A DNA stretch of 31,017 nucleotides from a virus: positions 1 through 31,017 of the IMG/VR virus record IMGVR_UViG_3300037487_001944; one strand, written 5' to 3'. The notes beneath the pieces were generated by a model. The model saw only the letters and a list, made by a program, of their open reading frames with translations. It was not told the origin of the DNA and ran no database searches. Position numbers and translations under genes: made by a program. Shown here piece by piece: positions 1 to 9,005 of the stretch (its first letter is position 1; each line of letters starts with the position of its first letter).

Positions 1-42
1 GCAGGCCAGAACCAATATCGGCACGGGCTCGGGTTCGGACAT
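1..42 (-). CDS. Start of a gene running off the left edge
   Basis: An ATG at 42 opens a minus-strand frame that stays open to the window edge and encodes MSEPEPVPILVLAC. It follows the glycosyltransferase-like gene by 63 bases in the same frame. The 'PILVLAC' strand resembles the first beta-strand of nucleotide-sugar-binding glycosyltransferases ('vlvlacnR'), and a second glycosyltransferase would fit its neighbour. With 14 codons visible this is a guess. No Shine-Dalgarno sequence is seen. Confidence 0.35.
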   Translation of the reverse strand, partial: MSEPEPVPILVLAC

Positions 43-105
43 GTCGTACGCGGCCAGCAGGTTTTGGGAATCTGTGCCAGATGTTCTGGGAAACCCCGGC
101 TTTGA

Positions 106-768
106 TCACGCCGCGCAGAGGATCAAAGTCCCGCACGCGCGGGCCGGATAGAGGGCGCTGGCTGGTCCGTCTAGCGCGATGATCCGGGCGGCTGCAAGTA
201 GCGTAGCCCAATCGCTCGCGTAGTCCATAACATCGGCGCGGCTGCGTTCCATGTCGTCCGCAAGTGACCCGCAGACGGGCTGCAAAACATCGAATCCGGC
301 CCGTGTCAGCCGCCGGAAAATGAGTTCCCGATGCAGGTCGCACAGCAGGAAAATCCGGCCGCTCCGTTGGCCGTGGAAGTTCCTCAGAATCTCCTCTGCA
401 AACCACGCCGGATCGGCGGCTGGATTGCGGTGGAATCTGCCCAGCACGGCCGTCCGTGGGGCTTTCCAGGCCGCCGTCCCCACCATCGCCGCCATGATCG
501 CCGCATACGCCGCGTTGGCCAGTTCCCGGTCGCCGCACGCGTCCCAGCAATGGGCCATCATGCCGCCCCATCGGGTGGCGAATTCCGGACGCTCCGGGCC
601 GGGCAGAAACTCCACTCCGGGAACTCCGTTTGGAAACATGTCGGCGGCCGTGGCGGGGCAGTGTTTGTTGACCGGCCAGCGGAATGAAATCAGGGGCGAC
701 CGGCTCAGTCCGTTGGCCATGGCAGCGACCCTGTTTCCGAGTCCAAACGGGCAATGGATCGGACTCAC
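106..768 (-). CDS. NodZ/fucosyltransferase-like glycosyltransferase
   Basis: A 220-residue protein starting with GTG; the GTG overlaps the stop of the hub gene (GTGA), so translation is probably coupled. Residues 9-13 read GLGNR, followed by a small helix and the strand 'LISFRWPVNKHCPA', the N-terminal signature of NodZ/O-fucosyltransferase-like GT-B enzymes ('GLGNRL..ia.a...a......W..n..C'). The middle has a 'F..EI...F.GQRSGRIFLLCDL' stretch like the 'iFlatD' strand. The end ('DWATLLAAARIIALDGPASALYPARACG') resembles the donor-site 'dw..ls....i.g..gS.fs..a...g' segment. The sugar and acceptor are unknown. Lying last in the tail operon, it may modify tail proteins or the host envelope (inference). 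Alternative: an unrelated phage protein with a chance GLGNR. Confidence 0.55.
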   Translation of the reverse strand: MSPIHCPFGLGNRVAAMANGLSRSPLISFRWPVNKHCPATAADMFPNGVPGVEFLPGPERPEFATRWGGMMAHCWDACGDRELANAAYAAIMAAMVGTAAWKAPRTAVLGRFHRNPAADPAWFAEEILRNFHGQRSGRIFLLCDLHRELIFRRLTRAGFDVLQPVCGSLADDMERSRADVMDYASDWATLLAAARIIALDGPASALYPARACGTLILCAA

Positions 769-2996
769 GGGAACACCAGGTTGATCGCGTGGAATTCTTC
801 CAGGTTGTCGGCAGGCGCTGCGTCACGGCCGACGTAGTTGCCCTGCCTGAAGCACATCTTATTTGGCGAGCCCACAGCGGTCCTCACACCGTGGGTGTCT
901 TCCTCATAATCTTGGATGATCAAATCCGCGTTCCGGTTGTTACGCGAGGGCCGGTGAATGATGGGTCCGCCGCTGTGATATTGCGTCTTGACCACTACCC
1001 TACCGCCCACGGTTTCAAAGTCCGCGACCTTGTAAAAATAAAGCCCCGTGTTAGCCCCCGGTTCGGGCTGGGCGTGGGCGTCGGTGCCATAGGGGTTGAC
1101 GATCTCCGCGGCGCTGGCTAGATCCAACTCGTTGGTGGTCACCTTGCACCAGATTTCCGACCCGGATGTAATGGTGAATTCGGTGGTGTCGCCTGGGGTC
1201 GTGGGGATGTAGGCGATGACCGCTCCGGGCTCCGGGTTGATGGCGCAGACCATCCCCTGTTTCACGCGGCATTTCCAGGTCGCCCCGTTGAGGTAAATCG
1301 AATGCACGTCGAACTGCTTTGGTGCGGGCGGCAGCGACCATTTGTCCAGCTCCGGTTGGTCGAGTCCGGACACGGTATCGCCGGCCGCCGATGGCGATGA
1401 TTCCGCCCCCAACTTGTTGCTCCCGCGCTCGGCAAAACTCCACCACTTGGTGGGGCGAAAACGGAGGATGCGTTGCAGCTCCAGGAAGTCCGCCGGCGCG
1501 AGGGCCGGGATGGGGCCGAAGCCGATCACCACCCGCCCGGTGGCAACGTCGAAATCCACCGAATGCACCGGTGCCCGCATGCCCGCCCAAGCGGTCGGAC
1601 CGCCGGCCAGATTGAGGGCGCGGCCGTGATAGCTGGTGGCCCCGATTTCGCGGTCCGTGAGGGTCACCGTGCCCTGATAGGTCATGGCCGCCACGATGGC
1701 CTGATAAGTGTCCGACGCGATGCCGGTTGGCACCTCCTCGGGCGGCACCCAACTGGTGATTCCCTTGTAAATTTTCGTCGTCGCGTTGGTCGCGGTGACC
1801 ACGATGGACGTGGGCAGCGATTGGATGATCTTCCGCTCCTCTTCGGTGGCATCGGCGAGGATGCTTACGGACAGGTCAATGCGCACCTTGGCCACCTTGC
1901 GGCGCATCCAATCCTCAAGCGTCCCCTTGACCAATTCGCGCGGCACTTCCGCCACGGTGGTGACCTCCAGCCGGGGGGCTTGGAGTGAGATCGGATCGGG
2001 CATCGGATCGGGTTCTTCCACCAGGGAAAGCGCCCATGATTGCACCACGAAATGGTCAATGTCCACCGCCGCCATGGCGGGGAAACGCTTCTTGATGTAT
2101 TCGTCTGCCGCCGTCCCCACTGCGGTGGGGATCGTGCGGGTTTGGACGCGTGATTTTTGGATCTGCATCTGCATCCCGGCCAGCGGGATCGTGGCGGTGA
2201 TCACCCGGGGGCCGGCGTCCGGACCATCGGTCGGAAACTTGTCGATTGCCACCTCGCGGAAAACCTCGTCATCGATCGTGGTGGCCAGCTCGTAAACCAC
2301 CCGCACGGCGTCCGGCAGCATGTCCGTGCGGTGAACCACATTTAGCGCATCCAGCTCGCTCACGTCGAAGCCGGCCACGGCCGCCGTGCCCGTTGGCACC
2401 ACATTGAAAGTGGGCGGTGCGGTGCTGTGATCCAGGAAAGGAATCCAGTCCGGATGCAGCTTGCAGCAAAGCCGGATCATCTCCTCACAACTCACGTTGG
2501 CAACCTCCGATGGAATCATCAGCTCCCCGGTCGGAAAGGCCCCGGCTTGGATGCTCACGCCGTTGGCGATCGCGTAGTCGATCACCGCTTTGATTTGCGC
2601 CCCGGCGGTGATGCGCTCCCACTCGCCTGAAATTGAGTTATACCCCAGCCCGACCACCGCGCGGGGCAGCATGACCGTGCCCGTGCCATAGCCCCACGGC
2701 TCTTGATAGACCAGCGTAAGCAAGTCCGCCCAGGCATCGGTGATCGCGAGGCTCTGGCCTTCCGACGACCCCTCTGCCGCCACCGGGTTTGAGTTCACCT
2801 TGCCCGAAAAAACCGGCACGCCATCGCGGGCCAGAATGACTGGCGCGCCGAACGCCAACAGCGGATCGGCGTCGAAGTCGCACGCCCGTTGCAGCCGCAT
2901 CTCGCTCACCCCGTAGGAGCGGAAACTACCGCCCGCCAACGTGAGTCCCAAGCCGGCGAGCGTGCTACCATTGAGAGTCCAAACAGGGTCGGGCAT
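765..2996 (-). CDS. Tail hub / tail-tip protein
   Basis: 743 residues. The N-terminal part (about 1-110) has the phage tail-hub pattern 'LLAFGAPVILARDGVPVFSGKV', in which a loaded beta-strand is followed by 'rDG..vFsG', as in gpD/gp27-type baseplate hub proteins. The next 350 residues are beta-rich and include 'LTNTP'-free, domain-like stretches without recognisable motifs. The C-terminal third (about 520-743) looks like a separate beta domain. It directly follows the tape-measure gene, where siphophages encode distal-tail and hub proteins. The hub would cap the tube and hold the fibres. A distal tail protein or host-specificity protein is an alternative. No peptidase or lysozyme motif was seen. 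Confidence 0.6.
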   Translation of the reverse strand: MPDPVWTLNGSTLAGLGLTLAGGSFRSYGVSEMRLQRACDFDADPLLAFGAPVILARDGVPVFSGKVNSNPVAAEGSSEGQSLAITDAWADLLTLVYQEPWGYGTGTVMLPRAVVGLGYNSISGEWERITAGAQIKAVIDYAIANGVSIQAGAFPTGELMIPSEVANVSCEEMIRLCCKLHPDWIPFLDHSTAPPTFNVVPTGTAAVAGFDVSELDALNVVHRTDMLPDAVRVVYELATTIDDEVFREVAIDKFPTDGPDAGPRVITATIPLAGMQMQIQKSRVQTRTIPTAVGTAADEYIKKRFPAMAAVDIDHFVVQSWALSLVEEPDPMPDPISLQAPRLEVTTVAEVPRELVKGTLEDWMRRKVAKVRIDLSVSILADATEEERKIIQSLPTSIVVTATNATTKIYKGITSWVPPEEVPTGIASDTYQAIVAAMTYQGTVTLTDREIGATSYHGRALNLAGGPTAWAGMRAPVHSVDFDVATGRVVIGFGPIPALAPADFLELQRILRFRPTKWWSFAERGSNKLGAESSPSAAGDTVSGLDQPELDKWSLPPAPKQFDVHSIYLNGATWKCRVKQGMVCAINPEPGAVIAYIPTTPGDTTEFTITSGSEIWCKVTTNELDLASAAEIVNPYGTDAHAQPEPGANTGLYFYKVADFETVGGRVVVKTQYHSGGPIIHRPSRNNRNADLIIQDYEEDTHGVRTAVGSPNKMCFRQGNYVGRDAAPADNLEEFHAINLVFP

Positions 2997-3008
2997 ACGG
3001 TTTCGCGG

Positions 3009-4436
3009 TTAGCCTCCGATCGGGCGGCTGGCTTTGGTTCGGGCGTCGATCTCGGCGATCTTTTTGGCTTGGGCGTCCAGCTCGGCCAGCATGTTTTTCA
3101 GCGCGGCCACGGTCGCCCCGCCAAGGCCGGCGGTGGCTTTGGAAAACTGTTGTTGCAGTTTCTGGATTTCGGCCGCGTTGGCACCATCCGCCAAGCTGTT
3201 TCCGATCTCGCCCAGGGCGGTGCCAATCGCCCTGCTTGGAGCGCGTCCCGATGCCTCGCCAAACTTGCCGGCGGCTGCCCTCGATGACGAGTCCAGCCCG
3301 CCCCGCGCGTCTTCGGCTTCCTGCGCCGCCAGAAACGCAACAGCCTTGGCGTGTTGCTCAGCATCCCTTCGGTTTTGCTCCTCAGCTTCGCGTTGCCGGC
3401 GGGCCTGCAGGGCGGCTTGTTCCTTGGCCACCGCGGTAGCTGCGGACTCCCCCAACACCGCTTTCTCGATCCCCCCCAGGGTCTGTGCTTCGTCGTATGC
3501 GCGGGCGGCTTCGTCGGCCGCGGCTTTAGCCGCCTTGGCCGCCTGGCGCCGCTTGGCGACTTGCTCCGGTTCCAGACCTGGTGCGTTCTCGGCGGCTGTT
3601 GCGTCTTGGTCTGCAGTTTCAGCGATCTGGGTGGCCCGCTGCATGGCTGCTTTCCGGCGTTCCAGATCCGCGTCGATTTTGAGCTTGGCTTGTGCTTCAT
3701 CCCACAGAGCCCGATCCGCGCGGACCGTCTCGGGATCTTCCCCTGCCTGCAAGCGGTCGAAATCTCTGCGATCTTTCTTGGCGGTATCGAGCTTGCCGGA
3801 TGCCGCCTCGACTTTCGCAAGCGCTTCCATTTCGATGCTCAAGTTGCGGGCGGCTTCCGTTTGTTCTTCTAGCAGTTTTTTAAACCCTGCCGCCTTCCTC
3901 CGTGCAACCATTTCATCATGATGCCGTGCATGGTTTTCCTCGGCAATCGCCAGATTTTCCGTTGACTCTCGCCGCTCGTTTTGGCCTGCCTGCAAGTCCA
4001 GATAGGCCTCCACCAACTTTTGTAGTTGCTGGGTCATCAGCGTGAACGTCGCTGCCACTGCCCCGCCGGCCGGGCCGGCCACGGCGAAGCCCATCGCCGC
4101 CGCTTGGGCCGCGCCCGCCACGGAGTTCATCCCTTCGGAAACATCATCCGTCAATTCCGCCAATTCCGGGTTGGTCTCGCGGGCCTTGTCGCCCAACTCT
4201 TTGATCTTGGTGCTGGCGATAGACATCGCCGATGCCACCTGCGAAAACACTTCGGCGCGTGCCAGTTGGATCTGGGTATCCTGTTTGCCCTCGGTGGCGG
4301 CGGCCTCGGTTTTTTTGGCGTGTTGGTCCGTGGCGTTGGTCAGGTCCTTGACCGCGTCGGTGCCTTGGCGCACCCCGGCGGCGGCCTCCGCCGCGCCAAC
4401 GGTCGCCATCTGGATTTCTATCTTGCGTTCGGCCAT
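3009..4436 (-). CDS. Tape-measure protein
   Basis: 475 residues, almost entirely helical and rich in Ala, Glu, Lys and Gln. Long coiled-coil stretches cover about 20-80 and 140-400. One hydrophobic, glycine/alanine-rich stretch lies at about 105-135 ('VAGAAQAAAMGFAVAGPAGG'), the usual membrane-like segment of tape-measure proteins. Position between the tube/fibre genes and the hub supports the call. If the common 1.5 Angstrom per residue rule holds, the tail would be about 70 nm, short for a siphovirus. The ATG has an ACCTCCC leader rather than a Shine-Dalgarno sequence. Confidence 0.7.
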   Translation of the reverse strand: MAERKIEIQMATVGAAEAAAGVRQGTDAVKDLTNATDQHAKKTEAAATEGKQDTQIQLARAEVFSQVASAMSIASTKIKELGDKARETNPELAELTDDVSEGMNSVAGAAQAAAMGFAVAGPAGGAVAATFTLMTQQLQKLVEAYLDLQAGQNERRESTENLAIAEENHARHHDEMVARRKAAGFKKLLEEQTEAARNLSIEMEALAKVEAASGKLDTAKKDRRDFDRLQAGEDPETVRADRALWDEAQAKLKIDADLERRKAAMQRATQIAETADQDATAAENAPGLEPEQVAKRRQAAKAAKAAADEAARAYDEAQTLGGIEKAVLGESAATAVAKEQAALQARRQREAEEQNRRDAEQHAKAVAFLAAQEAEDARGGLDSSSRAAAGKFGEASGRAPSRAIGTALGEIGNSLADGANAAEIQKLQQQFSKATAGLGGATVAALKNMLAELDAQAKKIAEIDARTKASRPIGG

Positions 4437-4442
4437 GGGAGG

Positions 4443-5912
4443 TTAGAGCGGGCTTTTGAAAACGCCGAATTTCCGGATGCGAATCACCGCGCCGGCGGAG
4501 AACCGGGCCAGCAGGGTGAGACTGTTTTGCGTGGTGGTGGCGGGCGCAACCAACACGGGCGAGAGCAGCAGGCCCCGGTGATTCGGGATGATTCCGTAGC
4601 TTGCAATATCGTAGGACTGGCCGGCGGTCGCCAACACCGTCCCGCCCGCGGTCATCATGTTGCAGGTTAGGGCCAGGCGGGTGCAGGTGCCGGAGACCAG
4701 CCAAAACTGGCACGCCACCCGCAGCGGCACGGCTTTGGCAATGAGCGCCGCGAAGGCCCCGCCGGAAATCGCCGGCGCGGAGTGGAACACATAGGAGGCG
4801 GCGGTGTATTCCTGCCAGGTTACGCCATCGATCGTGACCAGTTGCGCCGTCGTATGTCCGGTGTGGGTGAAGCCGTCGGCCAAATTGTTTGCCGGGGTGG
4901 TATCCTCGTCCATGTACGGGTTGGTGGTCAGCCAGCCGGCCGAGCCTTTGGCGGGGATGGGATAGGCCGGCCCCACCTCCGGGGCCAGCAACGGGGCCAG
5001 CACGGCGGCCATGGCGGCATGGCCGCCCTGGTTGGGGTGCAGATAGATGGTGCCCGCGCCGGCGTCCTCGTCGTTGTAATAGGCGGACCCGGCCACTCCG
5101 GCGGTTTTGAGCGCCGATGCCCATGGAATGACGGTGGCGTTGTGGGCGGCGGCCAGTGCCGGCAGACCGGCGTTGACGGCATCGATTTTGGTTTGGTAAG
5201 TGCCGGTTGGATCGGCCGCGGTATCGGTGCGTGGCAAAATCTCGCCGATGAAATGCCGCACGCCGGTGGCGGCCACGGTGGCCAGATAGGTGTCGAGCTT
5301 GGTCAGGACTTCGGGGTAGGTGAGCGTTGGAATGTGGTTGGTCCCGATCAGGGAGATGATTGCCCCCGGGGATGTGGCCAGGGCCGCCTGCAGGGGAGTG
5401 AGAGTCACGCCGGGATAGAGGGTCCCGCCGGTGGACAGCTCGTTTACCGAGCGATAGATCAGATCCTCGGTTTGATAGCCGGAATACCCGAAGTCCAGGC
5501 ATGGCACAGACGGGCCGGGAATGGGGTAATTGTTACGAGCCGGGAGGAAGGCGTGATCCAACCGGCTGGCCGTCCACCCGGCAAATGAGGCGGCCTGATA
5601 CCGGCTTAGACCAAAGGTCAGGCCGTCGGTAATGGAGTCTCCCAGAAACACGATGACCAGGGGCAGCGCTCGCGTTTGGGCGGATAGGTTGGTCCGGGCC
5701 TGCGCCTGTTCTGCGGCGGTTAGGGATTGCGCCGCCGTGGTCAGCGCGGTGCCGCCGGCCACTTGCAGGGAGGTATCGGTGAGCGATAGCGGGGTGGCGG
5801 AGCCATCGCCCAAACAGATCGCGCGTGGCGAGCCGGTGAGCGCTCCGCCCGCACCCGCTTGCAGGAGCCATGGGTAAGTGTCTTTCGGTCTGCGTCCGGT
5901 CAGTGAACTCAT
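4443..5912 (-). CDS. Tail fibre with SGNH/GDSL hydrolase domain
   Basis: 489 residues. The N-terminal 80 contain 'LTAAEQAQARTNLSA', a motif common in phage tail fibres. An SGNH hydrolase domain follows at about 83-300: block I 'FLGDSITDG' (Ser 93), block II 'DFGYSGYQTEDLIYR' (Gly), block III 'LIGTNH' (Asn) and block V 'LHPNQGGHAAMA' (His). The Asp normally three residues before the block V His is Ile here, so the catalytic triad may be a dyad. The C-terminal 180 residues are beta-rich and may be a carbohydrate-binding jelly roll. The enzyme probably deacetylates a surface polysaccharide during adsorption (inference). Unusually, it sits between the tube and tape-measure genes. The leader is AT-rich with a repeated TTCAAAATGA. 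Confidence 0.75.
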   Translation of the reverse strand: MSSLTGRRPKDTYPWLLQAGAGGALTGSPRAICLGDGSATPLSLTDTSLQVAGGTALTTAAQSLTAAEQAQARTNLSAQTRALPLVIVFLGDSITDGLTFGLSRYQAASFAGWTASRLDHAFLPARNNYPIPGPSVPCLDFGYSGYQTEDLIYRSVNELSTGGTLYPGVTLTPLQAALATSPGAIISLIGTNHIPTLTYPEVLTKLDTYLATVAATGVRHFIGEILPRTDTAADPTGTYQTKIDAVNAGLPALAAAHNATVIPWASALKTAGVAGSAYYNDEDAGAGTIYLHPNQGGHAAMAAVLAPLLAPEVGPAYPIPAKGSAGWLTTNPYMDEDTTPANNLADGFTHTGHTTAQLVTIDGVTWQEYTAASYVFHSAPAISGGAFAALIAKAVPLRVACQFWLVSGTCTRLALTCNMMTAGGTVLATAGQSYDIASYGIIPNHRGLLLSPVLVAPATTTQNSLTLLARFSAGAVIRIRKFGVFKSPL

Positions 5913-5939
5913 TTTGAATTTATCATTTTGAACTTAAAA

Positions 5940-6701
5940 TCACATCGAATCCCAGTTGCCGCCAACCGGCCATGGGATTTCACTTGACCAGGTGCCCGCG
6001 ATTTCCGTGGCCATCCGGCCGCCGGTTGCTGTGTAGCTCATGACCACGCTGCAGCCGATCACCTCGCGGCCGGGCGGATCGATCACGGCATCCAGCAGAT
6101 AACGGCTGTCCGGGTAGGTCCCGATGCAGACCGGCGGGCCGGTGAATCCGCCGATCTCCGTCCAGGTAGAGCAAAGATCCGGGCTGGCCACATCGTCGGG
6201 GGACGTGAACATAATGCCAAAGGTTGCCGCTTTTACCACCCAGGCCACGCCGCCCCAATAGACGCCGGTATCCGCATCCAGCGGATCCAGGTATTGCGGG
6301 CGGCCGTTGAGGGTGCCGGCCGCTTCCAGGAGCGGAAACACGACCGGATCGCCCCCATCCGTAACATCCCCGGCCACGATGATGGTGGTGGGCACGCCGG
6401 TGCCGCCGGTGCCGTCAATGATGATCACTCCGGAGCGCGGGAACGTCTCGTCATAATCGGCCGCGAAAGTCTCGGCCAGCAGGCAGGTGGCAAACGTCCG
6501 GACCGTGCCGAAGGCGATGGTGGTGGCCAGGTTTTTGCGGTCCCACGTTTGCGCGTTATCCGCCCGCACCCGCAGGGCCGTTTGTTTGGCAATGCCGCCC
6601 TCTATCCGGTAGCCGCTGGCGCTGCTATGCACGGACTCAGGCACCCCGGCCTGCCCGGCGAGGGGATAGATCATGGTGCCGTTGAGAAGCGCGATTCTCA
6701 T
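5940..6701 (-). CDS. Phage tail-module protein of unknown function
   Basis: 253 residues from ATG at 6701, which overlaps the tube gene stop by one base (TGATG); an upstream in-frame start at 6776 lies inside the tube gene and is less likely. The protein begins 'MRIALLNGTMIYPLAG' and is beta-rich and Gly/Thr-rich, with no transmembrane segment. I recognise no family. Its place just after the tube gene suits a minor tail or fibre-attachment protein. Confidence 0.6.
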   Translation of the reverse strand: MRIALLNGTMIYPLAGQAGVPESVHSSASGYRIEGGIAKQTALRVRADNAQTWDRKNLATTIAFGTVRTFATCLLAETFAADYDETFPRSGVIIIDGTGGTGVPTTIIVAGDVTDGGDPVVFPLLEAAGTLNGRPQYLDPLDADTGVYWGGVAWVVKAATFGIMFTSPDDVASPDLCSTWTEIGGFTGPPVCIGTYPDSRYLLDAVIDPPGREVIGCSVVMSYTATGGRMATEIAGTWSSEIPWPVGGNWDSM

Positions 6702-7639
6702 CACGTCGAAAGGGTGATCGCAAACAGCGCGTCCGGAGCGCCGGCGGTGAAGCCGCGGGTGCTCTGCCAGGTGCAAACGCCGATCCGCTTGGAGGCGGCT
6801 CCGTAGCGCAGCGAGGCATCCACCAATTGCGCCTTTTTGAGCACCGTCTGGCAGCCGTTGGCCGCGTCGGGCTTGATGGTCAGGTCGCTAACGACAGCGG
6901 CGGCACCGAGCGCACCGCCGCCATTGAGCGCGGTCATGATCTCGGCGGCCGTGGGTCCCACTGGCGTGGCCTTGGCCGTAACGTCCAACTTGGTAAGGCG
7001 CATATCGATCGTGCCCAGGCCATCCACCGCTTGCTCTTGGAGGGCCAGCGCGAACGACACTTCCGCACCCGTCTCGGTAGCGCACAGCGTCCATGGTGCG
7101 ACGGCCGCTTTCCAAATGAGGCGGTGCCCGAACGTCGGGATGTTGGTCACGGAAAACCCGGTGTCGCCCGGATAGGCCACGGTGGTGAACGCGAAATAGT
7201 TGGCTTCCGCGCTGCCGTCGGTGCTGTTGGCCACCAGGCCGGTGAAGGTGACCGGCCCCACCAGTGTCTTGTCCACGCCGTGGCGGATCGTCGGCATCGC
7301 GGTGACCGCCGCGTTGGGAACGGTTAGCTTGATTCCGTCGCGGCCATGAACCACCAGAGGCCGGTCCGCGGCTCCGTAGATTGACGCGCCGGTGAGTGTG
7401 GCGGCGTAGGGCCAGAGCACGGCGGCCAGGGCGGTGGTGAAACGTCCGGACGGCTCGAATGAAACCGTGACGCGCTTGTCGATGAAGCGCTCTTCAAGCT
7501 TCCCCCAGGCGGCGGTTTCCAGGCCCATGCGTTTCATGGAAAAAGTGACGGTGACGTCGCCCTTGCTCCAAAAAGTTGAGCCGTCGAAGGTGACCAGCGC
7601 GGGGCCGGTGATGATGGTGGTTCTGTTGATGCCTGCCAT
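6701..7639 (-). CDS. Major tail tube protein
   Basis: 312 residues. It opens 'MAGINRTTIITGPALVTFDGSTFWSKGDVTV', typical of tail tube subunits in which a short N-terminal arm is followed by 'GPa.v.fdG..f....dV.v'. The rest is beta-strand-rich with many Thr, Val and Ala and no catalytic motif. Position after the tail-terminator gene and before the tape measure supports the role. The length is above the common 150-250 residues, so an extra surface domain is possible. No sheath gene lies beside it, arguing for a non-contractile tail. Confidence 0.7.
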   Translation of the reverse strand: MAGINRTTIITGPALVTFDGSTFWSKGDVTVTFSMKRMGLETAAWGKLEERFIDKRVTVSFEPSGRFTTALAAVLWPYAATLTGASIYGAADRPLVVHGRDGIKLTVPNAAVTAMPTIRHGVDKTLVGPVTFTGLVANSTDGSAEANYFAFTTVAYPGDTGFSVTNIPTFGHRLIWKAAVAPWTLCATETGAEVSFALALQEQAVDGLGTIDMRLTKLDVTAKATPVGPTAAEIMTALNGGGALGAAAVVSDLTIKPDAANGCQTVLKKAQLVDASLRYGAASKRIGVCTWQSTRGFTAGAPDALFAITLST

Positions 7640-7651
7640 GGGATGGTGTGG

Positions 7652-8395
7652 TTAGTTAGGGAGAGTTTCGGTTACGGTCACCTCGGTGAGGTCGCCTGGA
7701 AGAATGTCGGCCGCGTATGCGGCGGCGCGGATCACGGTGCCGATTGGGATTGCCAACGTGTCGCATGGGATCAACGCCGTGTAGAGCGTGGCCGTCGGGT
7801 TGTCCGGGGCCGGGTAGCTGCCATCCGTGGTGTACCATATCTCCATCTGCGCAGTGGGGCAGGACAGCCCCATGCTTTGGGTCAGATCGTACCAGATGGC
7901 GGTCACTTGGCCGCACTTGGCCGGCGGATCGATCCCCACGTTGTCAACCGCCATCAACACCGAATGGGAAAGGAATCCCGGTTTGATCGGCTCCGGCATC
8001 ACCGGTTTGGGCAATGGCCGCAACGCGCAATGCCCGAGACTGCGAAGCTGCAGCGCCGCCAGCACGCGCAACGCGGCCACGCTGGACCGTATCCCGGTGC
8101 CATCCGCACCCCGATTGATCAAGGGTTGCTCGATCACGCGGATCTCAATCTCCATCGATACCGGAGGGCCGGGGACATTGATTTCGGCAGCAGAGATTTT
8201 AGGCAACAAGACCACGATGACCAGGCCTGGCTTGGAGGTGCCACCGCCGGTGAGCGTGCCCAGCTTTTGCAGGATCGTCTTGTCCATGTCCCCGGCGTCT
8301 TCGGGAATGATGTTCGCGTCCGTAAGCTCCGGGCAGTTTTTCAGGACCGCCAGCACGTCGGATTGCAGGGTTTCGAGCAGGGTGTCGCCGGTCAT
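7652..8395 (-). CDS. Tail terminator-like protein with C-terminal chitobiase-type domain
   Basis: 247 residues from ATG at 8395, one base after the stop of the gpG-like gene; an upstream extension to 8464 would overlap that gene by 68 bases and is less likely. The N-terminal 150 residues ('LLETLQSDVLAVLKNCPEL', 'VSMEIEIRVIEQPLIN') resemble gpU-type tail terminators that close the tube. The last 75 residues ('MEIWYTTDGSYPAPDNPTATLY... TVIRAAAYAADILPG') match the chitobiase/beta-hexosaminidase C-terminal fold ('iyYTtDGs.P...s..Y...i.....tT.vkA.A...g..pS'). The added domain is probably displayed on the neck and may bind carbohydrate (inference). Confidence 0.6.
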   Translation of the reverse strand: MTGDTLLETLQSDVLAVLKNCPELTDANIIPEDAGDMDKTILQKLGTLTGGGTSKPGLVIVVLLPKISAAEINVPGPPVSMEIEIRVIEQPLINRGADGTGIRSSVAALRVLAALQLRSLGHCALRPLPKPVMPEPIKPGFLSHSVLMAVDNVGIDPPAKCGQVTAIWYDLTQSMGLSCPTAQMEIWYTTDGSYPAPDNPTATLYTALIPCDTLAIPIGTVIRAAAYAADILPGDLTEVTVTETLPN

Positions 8396-8396
8396 G

Positions 8397-9005
8397 TCAG
8401 TTGGGGGTTGCCGGGTTGCCGTCGTTGCCGCCGAGGATGTATTGCTCCGCGGCGAGCGCGGCATCTTCCGCCATGGCGGCGAGGGGCAGCAGCGACTCGT
8501 CGCCGGGGATGGTGGATTGTTTGACCAGGAGGAAGTAGGGCTTGTAGGTGCGGTCCCCGTTGCGCTTAATCAGCAGCGCGGTATTGGTCTCTTTGAGAAA
8601 GATGAAATCCAAGTCGGGGATTTCGCGCGCGCGCTTGCCGTATGCCTCCGGCGCGATCGGCTTGGTCAGCCAGCTTTTGCCAGGCCCCGGCCTAACCGTA
8701 TAGGTGCCGAACGCGGCCCGCAGCCGGCCGGATCCAGGAATCCACAGACTGGCGGCGCTGGCGTTGGACGTGCCTTCGATCTTGTTGTACTCGTCTTCCA
8801 GATGCCCGGTGCGCTTGGCCCCGAGTCGGTCCGCCGTGCGATGCTCGGATGCGGCCTTTTTGAAGCCCTCGGTTTTGAGAAACTTTTCGGCGGTGCCGGC
8901 CATCTCGGCATGAATGGACGCGCGGTCCGCCATGCGATGGTCAATGCCTTCGAGCAGTTCGGTCGGCAGGCCGGTCAGATCGACTTGGATCATCGGCCGG
9001 ATCAT
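8397..9005 (-). CDS. Head-tail joining / virion morphogenesis protein (gpG/HK97 gp10-like)
   Basis: 202 residues. It starts 'MIRPMIQVDLTGLPTELLEGI', a common opening of phage proteins that complete the neck ('i.vd..gl...l..l'). The central segment 'RTGHLEDEYNKIEGTSNASAASLWIP' and the basic 'GKRAREIP' are compatible with Mu gpG or HK97 gp10 families. It overlaps the MuF-like gene by four bases and precedes the tail terminator, as in many Mu-like genomes. No enzyme motif is seen. Confidence 0.55.
   Translation of the reverse strand: MIRPMIQVDLTGLPTELLEGIDHRMADRASIHAEMAGTAEKFLKTEGFKKAASEHRTADRLGAKRTGHLEDEYNKIEGTSNASAASLWIPGSGRLRAAFGTYTVRPGPGKSWLTKPIAPEAYGKRAREIPDLDFIFLKETNTALLIKRNGDRTYKPYFLLVKQSTIPGDESLLPLAAMAEDAALAAEQYILGGNDGNPATPN

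Noticed and set aside
4443-5912. Diversity-generating retroelement acting on the fibre
   Set aside because: No reverse transcriptase, no template repeat and no A-biased variable region were found.
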